A DNA stretch of 6,997 nucleotides from Deferribacteres bacterium (GTDB lineage Bacteria; Thermosulfidibacterota; Thermosulfidibacteria; Thermosulfidibacterales; Thermosulfidibacteraceae): assembly GCA_013153205.1 (NCBI GenBank), contig JAADEW010000044.1, forward strand, positions 1 to 6,997, written 5' to 3'. Positions 1-6,293 of the stretch are shown one piece after another (positions within the stretch are counted from its first letter, which is position 1; the number at the start of each line of letters is the position of its first letter). The notes beneath the pieces were generated by a model. The model did no database searches and had not been told where the DNA came from. It saw only the letters and a program-made list of their open reading frames with translations. The translations under genes were made by a program, and so were the position numbers.

Positions 1-299
1 GGTGCAAAGCTCATTAAAGGCACCACTATGGATATGGGGCTCAGCTTCAAAGCTTTGATGTAAAGGGTTGAAGCCACCACATCTCCGGGAATTATCACCA
101 GATTAACCAGCCAGAATCTGACATCACATCTGTGAGGGGAAGTGGCAAGATAGACCACAAAAAGAAGCGGCAGGGAAAAGATAAACCTGGCAAAGAGGGT
201 TACATACTCGCTCTTGCCGTCAAAGTTCATCAACCTCTTGGAAAAGAGGTCAGCGGTAGCCCAAGAAAAGGCGGCAAGAAAGGCAAAAAGCATCCACAT
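1..299 (-). CDS. EamA/DMT-family membrane transporter, N-terminal part (cut by window edge)
   Basis: The minus strand is open from an ATG at 299 to the window edge, giving about 99 residues with no stop. The translation starts MWMLFAFLAAFSWATADLFS. It shows three hydrophobic stretches (about residues 1-17, 36-53 and 62-80), and the last is followed by an ALKLSPISIVVPL-type segment. In the drug/metabolite transporter superfamily this pattern is the N-terminal half of a 10-helix EamA carrier in the inner membrane; the substrate cannot be inferred. The start overlaps the stop of the upstream glycosyltransferase as TGATG, with one shared base. A second ATG lies two codons in, and a GGAG lies about a dozen bases upstream, so either start is possible and coupled re-initiation is likely. 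Small DMT proteins can move lipid-linked sugars (ArnE/ArnF are the known case), which would fit the neighbour, but that is inference. I see the fold type clearly but not the function. Confidence 0.72.
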   Translation of the reverse strand, partial: MWMLFAFLAAFSWATADLFSKRLMNFDGKSEYVTLFARFIFSLPLLFVVYLATSPHRCDVRFWLVNLVIIPGDVVASTLYIKALKLSPISIVVPLMSFA

Positions 300-1390
300 C
301 AGAGAAACTTCTCCACTATTCTCTCCGCAATATACGAGGCACCGTCCCCCTTAAGCCTTCTTGGCAGTTCATCTCTATCAGCGGCAAAAATAACCTCAAG
401 AGGAATGCGGTAATCCCCGTCCATAGAGCACCTTTCGCCCCAGCCGGAAAGAACAAGCTCCTGAGTAACGCACACATCTTCAAGCACCTGCGGTCTGTAA
501 AGATATACCCCGAATATTCTGGAAGAGACCGCCTCAGACACCACTCCATAACCGCACTTGGCAAAAACGAAGTCAGAAGCGGCTATGAAGCTGTTAAAGT
601 CGGGCTCCTTCACGCTGTAGCTCAGAATGCCGTCAACCCTCACATACTCCGGAAGAAGCCACAGTATCCTCGCCCTCTCTGACGCCTCTTTCATGGCTTT
701 AACGGCTTTCCGCATAATGTCCTCGTTCCGGTAAAATCCTCCAAGGGTGAAAGCGGCTATCATCTCGGGTCTGTAGTTTTCCATAAGGCTTCTTCGTATG
801 GAGCGAACCCTGTCCGGCTCAACTTCCCTAACGAGAAGGGGTGCTCTCTCAATTATCCTGAAAACGGTGTTTCTGCTTTCAAAGGGAAGGATAAAGGCAT
901 GGGTAGCCTTCTGGTAGAAAACCCTGAAAATCTCAAGAAGCTCAAAGTCCCCAAGAACATACCTGTATTCGTCATACCAGTTAAGATTGGAGACGAAAAC
1001 GGAAGGAACGCCAAACTTTTCCGCAATCTCAAAGGCACCAGCCACAGCATCAGAAACCACCACATCAGGGCAGGCCTCTTTCAAAAAGGAAAGCTCCTCC
1101 GAAATCCACGCATCAACGCCTTTTATCCAGGATACTATCCTCTCCTCAAGCTCATCCCGCTTTATGGGGTAAGAGGAAGGCCATCCGGGGTCGTTTGGTG
1201 AAGAAGGGCTGTCTATGCGAACCACGCCCCTTCTTATCTCCTCGCCAAAACAGCTTCGCAACAGGGTAAGAGCACTTCTGTTTCTCACATAGACCTCTAA
1301 TCCCGCATCAACAAGCCTTTTGATAAGGGCTATCTGCCGCGTTGCATGGCCCCATCCAACATCTGATATGTAAAAAACAGCTCTTTTCAT
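299..1390 (-). CDS. GT-B fold glycosyltransferase-like protein (MurG / arabinokinase N-domain type)
   Basis: This is a 363-residue protein with no signal peptide, so it is probably cytoplasmic or bound to the inner membrane face. The N-terminus has a Rossmann strand followed by DVGWGHATRQ (residues 10-19), the glycine/histidine loop of MurG-like and L-arabinokinase N-terminal glycosyltransferase domains. A DVVVSDAVAGAFEIAEKFGVP stretch (109-129) is typical of the end of the first Rossmann fold. The C-terminal half carries ASDFVFAKCGYGVVSEAV (271-288), the region that in these families contacts the nucleotide-sugar donor. Its closest general look is to the non-kinase half of GHMP arabinokinases; the donor and acceptor cannot be read from sequence. 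The ATG at 1390 has GGAG six bases upstream. The stop overlaps the start of the EamA gene, so the two form a coupled pair. Family assignment is fairly secure, enzymatic role unknown. Confidence 0.75.
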   Translation of the reverse strand: MKRAVFYISDVGWGHATRQIALIKRLVDAGLEVYVRNRSALTLLRSCFGEEIRRGVVRIDSPSSPNDPGWPSSYPIKRDELEERIVSWIKGVDAWISEELSFLKEACPDVVVSDAVAGAFEIAEKFGVPSVFVSNLNWYDEYRYVLGDFELLEIFRVFYQKATHAFILPFESRNTVFRIIERAPLLVREVEPDRVRSIRRSLMENYRPEMIAAFTLGGFYRNEDIMRKAVKAMKEASERARILWLLPEYVRVDGILSYSVKEPDFNSFIAASDFVFAKCGYGVVSEAVSSRIFGVYLYRPQVLEDVCVTQELVLSGWGERCSMDGDYRIPLEVIFAADRDELPRRLKGDGASYIAERIVEKFL

Positions 1391-1417
1391 CTTCCGCTCC
1401 GCAGTGTTTGGGTTTAA

Positions 1418-1427
1418 ATTATATAAT
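1418..1427. promoter_or_regulatory. Palindromic -10 element shared by divergent promoters
   Basis: ATTATATAAT is a perfect 10-bp palindrome containing TATAAT on both strands (1422-1427 plus, 1423-1418 minus). It sits in the 76-bp gap between the glycosyltransferase (start 1390, minus) and the zinc protein (start 1467, plus). Implied transcription starts are near 1434 and 1411, giving leaders of about 33 and 21 nt. I could not find a good -35 hexamer for either direction at 16-18 bp spacing, so the -10 match is the only support and start sites are estimates. Confidence 0.5.
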
Positions 1428-1466
1428 ACGAACGGAAGAATTTATAAACCGACAAAGGAGGGATTG

Positions 1467-1985
1467 ATGACCTATTTTTCCGCATGGAGAAAGGAATTTG
1501 ATGCGTCAGACCCGGGAAATCCATATTACGAATTTAAAAAATACCCCGAACCCACCATCTGCCCTTCCTGCAAAGCCTACTATAAAGATGGAAGATGGAC
1601 CTGGGAGAAACCGGGAAACGAAAAGAACATAAACAAAGCACTGTGTCCGGCATGCAAAAGAATTCAGGACAAATACCCGGGGGGAATTCTGAGGATAGAG
1701 GGAAGCTACTTCTTTGAAAAGGAAGAGGAGATAATGAACCTCATCAAAAATGTGGAAGAAGACGCAAAAACCTACCGCCCCCTGCAGAGAATCATGGAGA
1801 TTGAAAGAGACGACGAAGGGGTAACCATAACCGTAACATACCCCCATCTTGCAAGGAGGCTGGGAGAGGCATTATATAAAGCCCACAAGGGAGAGCTTGA
1901 TTTCTCCTACAACGAAGGGGAAAAGTTCGTAAGGGTTATCTGGAGAAGAGAATCCAAAAAGGATAAGGAGCAGGAAACATCGTAA
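1467..1985 (+). CDS. Zinc-binding protein of BCAM0308 type, function unknown
   Basis: This is a 172-residue soluble protein. Two cysteine pairs, CPSC (C32, C35) and CPAC (C60, C63), should form one zinc ribbon, with KDGRWTWE between them. After it come RIQDKYPGGILRIEGSYF, a helical segment with RPLQRIMEIE (104-113), and a C-terminal module VTYPHLARRLGEALYKAHKG followed by ELDFSYNEGEKFVRVIWRR. This order matches, from memory, the bacterial family named after BCAM0308, whose function is not known. The start at 1467 is chosen because AAGGAGG lies five bases upstream (1455-1461). A GTG 63 bases earlier would put the promoter -10 inside the gene and add 21 residues that look non-coding. The 3' end overlaps the proposed AUC start of hflX, and the hflX Shine-Dalgarno lies inside this gene, so the two are almost surely one transcript. 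That suggests, without proving, a ribosome- or RNA-related role. Confidence 0.8.
   Translation: MTYFSAWRKEFDASDPGNPYYEFKKYPEPTICPSCKAYYKDGRWTWEKPGNEKNINKALCPACKRIQDKYPGGILRIEGSYFFEKEEEIMNLIKNVEEDAKTYRPLQRIMEIERDDEGVTITVTYPHLARRLGEALYKAHKGELDFSYNEGEKFVRVIWRRESKKDKEQETS
1965..1981 (+). promoter_or_regulatory. hflX ribosome binding site and AUC start codon
   Basis: AAGGAG at 1965-1970 lies eight bases before an ATC codon at 1979-1981 that is in frame with hflX. A second weaker AGGA is at 1972-1975. The upstream gene's TAA is at 1983-1985, so start and stop overlap by seven bases, a normal coupled arrangement apart from the codon itself. In the hflX frame a TAA at 1964-1966 blocks any earlier start, and no ATG, GTG, TTG or CTG occurs until 2174. 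AUC (like AUU of infC) is a known but rare and inefficient initiator. Confidence 0.55.
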
Positions 1986-3634
1986 AGCTTCACGGAAACA
2001 CCAAAGGGCTTCAGAAAAGCGAAGTAAAGGCGTTAGAGCGGATATACAGAAGGAGAATAAAAGGCGAGCTCGTCTCACCGGAGCTTGCAAGATACATATC
2101 AGAGATTTCCAGACAGATAGGCAGGCAGATAGGCATTCTCGTATCAAGGACCGGGCACATAACCCACGTAATAGTGGGCTCATACCACCAGATAGAGATA
2201 CCTGACCTCTCAAGGTTCAGATACTCCCCCGGCAGGCTCAAAGGATTAAGGTGCATACACACCCACCTGAAGAGGGAAGGGATAAGCGAAGAGGACCTCA
2301 CCGACCTGTCCATGCTGAGGCTTGATGCCATGGTGGCGATACAGGTCTCTGAAAAGGGGCTTCCACAACAGGTTGAAATGGCTTATCTTCTGCCCCCCAA
2401 CCCCAAAAACAAGCGCTACGAAATAGCGAAATGGCCGCATCCTGCGGAAATCAACATGGACTTTCAGGAGTTCATCATAGACCTGGAAAACCAGATGGAG
2501 AAAGCCTTTTCCGCCAAGGTGGCTTCAAACTATGAAGAGAGAGCCATACTCATCTCCGTAACCAGAGAAAGAAAGAGTGAAGCGGAATACTCCATGGCTG
2601 AGCTCGTGAGGCTGGCAGAGTCTGCAAACATCAAGGTTCTGGACACCATTATCCAGAGGGTCAAAAGCTACAATCCGGAACTGCTCATGGGAAAGGGAAA
2701 GCTACAGGAGGTAATAATAAAGGCGCTGTCTCTCGGTGCCACCATGATAATATTTGACCAGGAGCTGTCCCCGAAACAGATAAACAACATAGCCAAACTC
2801 ACAGACCTAAAGGTAATAGACAGAAACCAGCTTATACTTGACATCTTCGCCAAGAGAGCCCAGTCCAGAGAGGGAAAGATACAGGTTGAGCTTGCCCAGC
2901 TCAAATACATGTATCCCCGAATAATCGGGAAAGGTGAAGCCATGTCAAGGCTTACCGGCGGAATAGGCGGAAGAGGACCGGGCGAAACCAAACTTGAAGT
3001 GGACAGAAGGCGGATAAAGAAGAGGATAGCCACTCTGGAAAAACAGCTTGAACAACTCAAGAAACAGAGAAGGGAAAGAAGAAAAACCCGCAAGAAAAGC
3101 CAGATTCCCGTCATATCTCTGGTGGGATACACAAACGCAGGGAAATCAACGCTGTTAAACGCCCTTTGCAGTGCCGATGTTTACACGGAAGACAGGCTTT
3201 TCGCCACCCTTGACCCAACCAACAGAACGCTTTACCTGCCGGAGGTGGGAAAGTGTATTCTCACTGACACGGTGGGCTTCATCAAGAGGATGCCCCACGA
3301 GCTTAAAGTAGCTTTCAGGGCAACCCTTGAAGAGCTGGAAGACGCATCCTTACTGATTCACGTCGTTGATGCCACAAGCCCCTACATGGAGGAAGAGATA
3401 GAAGCGGTAAACGAAATCCTTGAGGAGCTGGAACTTGATAGAAAGGAGCGGCTCATCATATACAATAAGTGCGACCTGCTTGAGCCGTGGGAAGCAAAAC
3501 TCATGTCCTCATCCGGAAAGCTGTTAATTTCAGCAAAGGAAAAACTCAACCTTGACAGGCTGAAAGATGCTATAAAAGAGGCTCTTCTGTCTCCAGCCCT
3601 TCAAGAGAGGGATAGGTTTCCACAAACCTTTTAG
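1979..3634 (+). CDS. hflX: Long-form HflX, ribosome-associated GTPase
   Basis: As called, this protein has 551 residues. HflX binds the 50S subunit and splits stalled or idle 70S ribosomes. Residues 1-180 are the extra N-terminal domain of long HflX proteins, opening with KLHGNTKGL, then YRRR, PELARYISEISRQIGRQIG and RLKGLRCIHTHL. The HflX-specific domain follows (from ERAILISV at 187), with ELAQLKYMYPRI, GGIGGRGPGE (327-336) and a basic coiled coil. The G domain has G1 GYTNAGKST (383-391), G3 DTVGF (430-434), G4 NKCD (496-499) and G5 SAK (518-520), all intact. Homology is continuous from 1979, but the first canonical start codon in frame is the GTG at 2174. That would delete 65 conserved residues and has no Shine-Dalgarno, so the AUC at 1979 is preferred. 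A sequence error changing ATG to ATC would give the same protein. The 3' end overlaps convergent tgt by 65 bp. Family certain, start uncertain. Confidence 0.9.
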   Translation: MVKLHGNTKGLQKSEVKALERIYRRRIKGELVSPELARYISEISRQIGRQIGILVSRTGHITHVIVGSYHQIEIPDLSRFRYSPGRLKGLRCIHTHLKREGISEEDLTDLSMLRLDAMVAIQVSEKGLPQQVEMAYLLPPNPKNKRYEIAKWPHPAEINMDFQEFIIDLENQMEKAFSAKVASNYEERAILISVTRERKSEAEYSMAELVRLAESANIKVLDTIIQRVKSYNPELLMGKGKLQEVIIKALSLGATMIIFDQELSPKQINNIAKLTDLKVIDRNQLILDIFAKRAQSREGKIQVELAQLKYMYPRIIGKGEAMSRLTGGIGGRGPGETKLEVDRRRIKKRIATLEKQLEQLKKQRRERRKTRKKSQIPVISLVGYTNAGKSTLLNALCSADVYTEDRLFATLDPTNRTLYLPEVGKCILTDTVGFIKRMPHELKVAFRATLEELEDASLLIHVVDATSPYMEEEIEAVNEILEELELDRKERLIIYNKCDLLEPWEAKLMSSSGKLLISAKEKLNLDRLKDAIKEALLSPALQERDRFPQTF

Positions 3635-4706
3635 CCCATGCGGAAAAACTTCCGTCTCTTATCCTCTCCCTTATCACCTCCATAAGCCTCAGATAGAAGG
3701 CGATGTTGTGGATGGTGTTAAGCCTCAAAGCCAGAATCTCGTCGTTCACAAAAAGATGCCTCAAATATGCACGGGAAAAGTTTCTGCACGTGTAGCAGTC
3801 GCAGAAAGGGTCGGGAGGAAGCTCATCATACTGAAAGCTCCTGTTCTTTATCCTTATCTTGCCGATGGAGGTAAAGAGCAGTCCGTTTCTTGCACATCTC
3901 GTGGGAAGAACGCAGTCAAACATGTCTATTCCGCAGGATACACAAAAGACTATGTCTTCCGGTTTTCCCACGCCCATGAGGTATCTGGGCTTATCCTCAG
4001 GAAGAAGAGAAGCGGTGAAAGCGGCCATCTCCCACATCAAAGCCTTGGGCTCGCCAACGGAAAGCCCGCCAACGGCATACCCCTCAAATCCCATATCCAC
4101 AAGTTTTTCTGCGCAAAGCTTCCGCAAATCCTCAAACATCCCCCCCTGAACTATTCCGAAAAGGGCTCCCTTCCCACTTGAGTGTGCTTTCTTACTCCGA
4201 AAAGCCCACTCAAGGGTTAAGTCAACAGAACGCTTTGCCTGCTCGTAATCCGCAGGGTATTCAATGCACCAGTCAAGGGGCATGATAAAATCGGAGCCCA
4301 TCCTCTCCTGAATGCTGACCACAAGCTCCGGGGTGAAAAAGTGAGTAGAGCCGTCAATGTGGGAGCGAAACTCAACCCCGTCGTCCTTTATCCTCCTCAA
4401 AGGTGAAAGGCTGTAAACCTGAAAACCACCGCTGTCGGTAAGGATAAGCCTGTTCCACGATATAAACCTGTGGAGCCCTCCAAGCCTCTCTATCACATCC
4501 ACCCCCGGCCTCAGATAGAGGTGGTATGTGTTCCCAAGTATCACGGAAGCCCCAAGCTCTTTAAGCTCAAGAGGGGAAAGGGTCTTAACAGTGCCCAGAG
4601 TCCCCACGGGCATGAACACAGGGGTTCTAACGGTAAATCTTTCGGTTCTTATCTCGGCAACCCTTGCCGATGAGGAAAAATCTTTTTTCATCAAATTAAA
4701 AACCAA
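3570..4706 (-). CDS. tgt: Queuine/preQ1 tRNA-ribosyltransferase (tRNA-guanine transglycosylase)
   Basis: This is a 378-residue cytoplasmic enzyme. It swaps guanine-34 of GUN-anticodon tRNAs (Tyr, His, Asn, Asp) for preQ1, the committed tRNA step of queuosine synthesis. By analogy with the Zymomonas enzyme, D91 in TDSGGFQ is the acid/base aspartate, D145 in MPLDWC contacts the base and D264 in MFDCVLPTR is the nucleophile. GGLSVGEP (213-220) closes the pocket. C302, C304, C307 and H333 form the structural zinc site within CDCYTC and TIHN. The length is normal. The start is a TTG at 4706 with GGGAG seven bases upstream; its F-N-L beginning aligns with the usual first strand of Tgt, whereas the ATG at 4691 would lose it. 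The last 20 or so residues, after RFVETYP, lie over the hflX 3' end. No other queuosine genes are in the window. Confidence 0.97.
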   Translation of the reverse strand: MVFNLMKKDFSSSARVAEIRTERFTVRTPVFMPVGTLGTVKTLSPLELKELGASVILGNTYHLYLRPGVDVIERLGGLHRFISWNRLILTDSGGFQVYSLSPLRRIKDDGVEFRSHIDGSTHFFTPELVVSIQERMGSDFIMPLDWCIEYPADYEQAKRSVDLTLEWAFRSKKAHSSGKGALFGIVQGGMFEDLRKLCAEKLVDMGFEGYAVGGLSVGEPKALMWEMAAFTASLLPEDKPRYLMGVGKPEDIVFCVSCGIDMFDCVLPTRCARNGLLFTSIGKIRIKNRSFQYDELPPDPFCDCYTCRNFSRAYLRHLFVNDEILALRLNTIHNIAFYLRLMEVIRERIRDGSFSAWAKRFVETYPSLEGLETEEPLL

Positions 4707-4718
4707 AGCCTTTCTCCC

Positions 4719-4770
4719 TTGACACAGATAAAACCCGAGATAATTTATTACCAGTGAAAAATTTGTGCAA
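4719..4770. promoter_or_regulatory. Overlapping divergent promoters for tgt and the 100-residue ORF
   Basis: Plus strand: TTGACA (4719-4724), 16-bp spacer, TAATTT (4741-4746), predicted start near 4753, facing the gene at 4787. Minus strand: TTGCAC (4770-4765), 17-bp spacer, TAAATT (4747-4742), predicted start near 4735, facing tgt at 4706. The -10 boxes occupy the same bases on opposite strands, so both polymerases cannot bind at once. The plus -35 is a perfect consensus; the -10s are moderate matches. Confidence 0.5.
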
Positions 4771-4786
4771 TGGGTGGGAGGTCCCG

Positions 4787-5089
4787 ATGAAAAGATTCAA
4801 AAGATTTGCAGAAGCCGTTCTCGAAAGAGCCGTAATGGACCTTTTAAAGCCCATTGCAGAGGACAAGAAAAAGACTCAGGAATGGATAACCGCCTACAAG
4901 TGGATATTCGACCCCGAATGGCCCAGCATACTCAAATTTGAAATGTGCTGCGATGCGCTGGACATAAATCCCGACGAGATGAGGAGGACCTTACGGAAAG
5001 CCTGTTATGACAAAAAGCTTGCTTCAGAGATTCTCATGAGAAGCAAAAAGATGGAAGATACATCCTCCAAAAGCTCACAGGAGGCTTGA
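4787..5089 (+). CDS. Small helical protein of unknown function
   Basis: This is a 100-residue protein that I do not recognise with confidence. It appears all-helical and soluble: a basic amphipathic start (MKRFKRFAEAVLERAVMDLL), then KKTQEWITAYKWIFD, then FEMCCDALDINPDEMRRTLRK (51-71), which has the size and polarity of a helix-turn-helix, and a polar, serine/lysine-rich tail. The middle loosely recalls a widespread type of small protein with an exchanged-tryptophan segment followed by a C-x-A-L-x-I-D/N-P motif and arginines, so a DNA- or RNA-binding role is possible but unproven. The start is the ATG at 4787, with GGGAGG (4776-4781) five bases upstream; the in-frame GTG at 4754 coincides with the predicted transcription start and is unlikely. 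It has its own promoter, is transcribed away from tgt, and its last 15 bp overlap the 3' end of coaX. Confidence 0.7.
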   Translation: MKRFKRFAEAVLERAVMDLLKPIAEDKKKTQEWITAYKWIFDPEWPSILKFEMCCDALDINPDEMRRTLRKACYDKKLASEILMRSKKMEDTSSKSSQEA

Positions 5090-5848
5090 CCGGTTCTTCT
5101 CGTAAATTATGCGAAGCCCCTCAAGGGTAATCCACGGGTCAACCACCTCTATTGTAGAACTTTCATGAGCTATGGCAGAGGCATATCCTCCGGTAGCAAC
5201 ACACTTTGCTCCTGACAACTCCTTTTTCATACGCTCAACCATACCGTCCACTAAAGAGACATACCCGTAAAAGATACCAGACTGCATACTTTCAATGGTG
5301 TTCTTTCCTATTACCCTTCTCGGCTTTTTAAAATCTACCTTGGGAAGCTGAGCTGTCTCCCTGAAAAGGGCTTCCAGAGAAATGCCTATCCCCGGACATA
5401 TAGCCCCGCCAAGATACTCCCCTTTAGCCGACACCGCGTCAAAGGTGGTTGCCGTGCCGAAATCAACCACCACGAGGGGACCGCCATACTTGCTGTAAGC
5501 ACCTACGGCATTCACAATTCTGTCCGTTCCAACCTCTTTGGGATTATCCACGAGAACGGGCATACCTGTCTTCACTCCGGGACCAACTATAAGCGGCTCA
5601 ATGTCAAATAAAAAGCTCAATGTCTCCTTTATAACGCCGGTAAGAGGCGGGACCACGCTTGAAATTACGGCATCCTTAACGGAGCCAGCGGGAAGGCCGT
5701 TTAAGCTAAACAGTCCGCTTATCACAACAGCGTATTCAAAGATGGTCTTTTTCCGGTCTGTTCCAACCCTCCAGAAATTGACAAGCTCTTTTCCCCTGTA
5801 AACTCCTATGACTATGTTGGTGTTGCCTATATCAACGGCAAGAAGCAC
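5075..5848 (-). CDS. coaX: Type III pantothenate kinase
   Basis: This is a 257-residue cytoplasmic ASKHA-fold kinase. It phosphorylates pantothenate, the first step of coenzyme A synthesis; the type III enzyme is not feedback-inhibited by CoA and needs a monovalent cation. Visible motifs: phosphate-1 loop DIGNTN (6-11), GTDR with the catalytic aspartate D109, phosphate-2 region DFGTATT (129-135), GGAICPGI (147-154) and TGGYA (219-223). The set is complete and the length is normal. The start is a GTG at 5848 with GGAG seven bases upstream, lying inside the last codons of ruvX: the two overlap by 17 bp, so coaX is probably translationally coupled to ruvX and on the same transcript. The 3' end overlaps the convergent small ORF by 15 bp. 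No other CoA gene is present here. Confidence 0.97.
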   Translation of the reverse strand: MLLAVDIGNTNIVIGVYRGKELVNFWRVGTDRKKTIFEYAVVISGLFSLNGLPAGSVKDAVISSVVPPLTGVIKETLSFLFDIEPLIVGPGVKTGMPVLVDNPKEVGTDRIVNAVGAYSKYGGPLVVVDFGTATTFDAVSAKGEYLGGAICPGIGISLEALFRETAQLPKVDFKKPRRVIGKNTIESMQSGIFYGYVSLVDGMVERMKKELSGAKCVATGGYASAIAHESSTIEVVDPWITLEGLRIIYEKNRSSLL

Positions 5849-6248
5849 CTTTCTTCTCCAGAAAGCTTTTGAGAATAAGGGATGCGGCTATCTTGTCAAC
5901 CTTCTTCTTGGACTTCTTCCAGTTGAGCCCCGCCTGCTTCAATAACTCTTCCGCCTCAAAGCTGGTGAGCCTCTCATCCCAGAAAACTATGTCAATATCA
6001 CCCACGACACCTTTCAGCCTATCGGCAAACTCCCTCACCTCAGAGGCCATCTTTCCTTCTGTTCCGTTCATGTTCACGGGAAGACCAATCACTATAAGCC
6101 CAACCCCCAGCTCCTTTACAAGCCGCCCCACCTCTTCCAGAGCTCTACCGGCAGGCACAACAGAAAGAGGCTGGCTTATAGTGCCGGTGGGGTCCGAAAC
6201 CGCCAGCCCCACCTTCGACCTTCCATAGTCAATGGCAAGAACCCTCAT
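5832..6248 (-). CDS. ruvX: RuvX/YqgF-family RNase H-fold nuclease (putative pre-16S rRNA nuclease)
   Basis: This is a 138-residue protein, the standard length for the family. YqgF/RuvX proteins have an RNase H-like fold; they are implicated in 5'-end maturation of 16S rRNA and, by fold, in Holliday-junction-type cleavage. Expected acidic and glycine motifs are all present: IDYGRSKVGLAVSD (6-19) with D7, GLPVNMNGTEG (55-65), WDERLTS (90-96) with D91 and E92, and KVDKIAASLIL (116-126) with D118. The ATG at 6248 has only a short AGAGG three to four bases upstream, a weak ribosome binding site set just beyond a hairpin. It follows the FmdB-type gene by 45 bp and its last 17 bp contain the start of coaX, so it is the middle of a minus-strand run. 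Confidence 0.95.
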   Translation of the reverse strand: MRVLAIDYGRSKVGLAVSDPTGTISQPLSVVPAGRALEEVGRLVKELGVGLIVIGLPVNMNGTEGKMASEVREFADRLKGVVGDIDIVFWDERLTSFEAEELLKQAGLNWKKSKKKVDKIAASLILKSFLEKKGASCR

Positions 6249-6257
6249 GAGCCTCTT

Positions 6258-6279
6258 AAAAGGGTCCCAACGGGACCCC
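6258..6279 (-). terminator. Hairpin between the FmdB gene and ruvX, terminator or attenuator
   Basis: On the minus strand a perfect 7-bp GC-rich stem GGGTCCC-GTT-GGGACCC (6278-6262) is followed directly by TTTT (6261-6258). It lies after the FmdB stop (6294-6296) and just before the ruvX Shine-Dalgarno. Stem and U-run fit a Rho-independent terminator, but the U-run is short and no good promoter was seen between it and ruvX, so partial readthrough is likely. Confidence 0.6.
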
Positions 6280-6293
6280 TCAATCTAAAAACT

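Noticed and set aside
132..413. Plus-strand open frame of 93 codons near the left edge
   Set aside because: It is antisense to the EamA-like and glycosyltransferase genes, its product is low-complexity lysine/glycine/serine-rich, and it has no recognisable domain.
1404..1466. Possible GTG start at 1404 adding 21 residues to the zinc protein
   Set aside because: No Shine-Dalgarno before it, it would place the palindromic -10 inside the gene, and AAGGAGG with an ATG at 1467 is far better.
2111..2134. Short tandem-like repeat around CAGATAGGCAGGCAGATAGGC
   Set aside because: It encodes the conserved RQIGRQIG stretch of HflX and has only two copies, so it is explained by the protein.
2668..3132. 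Minus-strand open frame of 154 codons inside hflX
   Set aside because: It is a complement artefact of the conserved HflX domain; its product is serine/phenylalanine/leucine-rich with no family features.
3708..4181. Plus-strand open frame of 157 codons inside tgt
   Set aside because: It is antisense to the fully conserved tgt coding region and has no ribosome binding site or motif.
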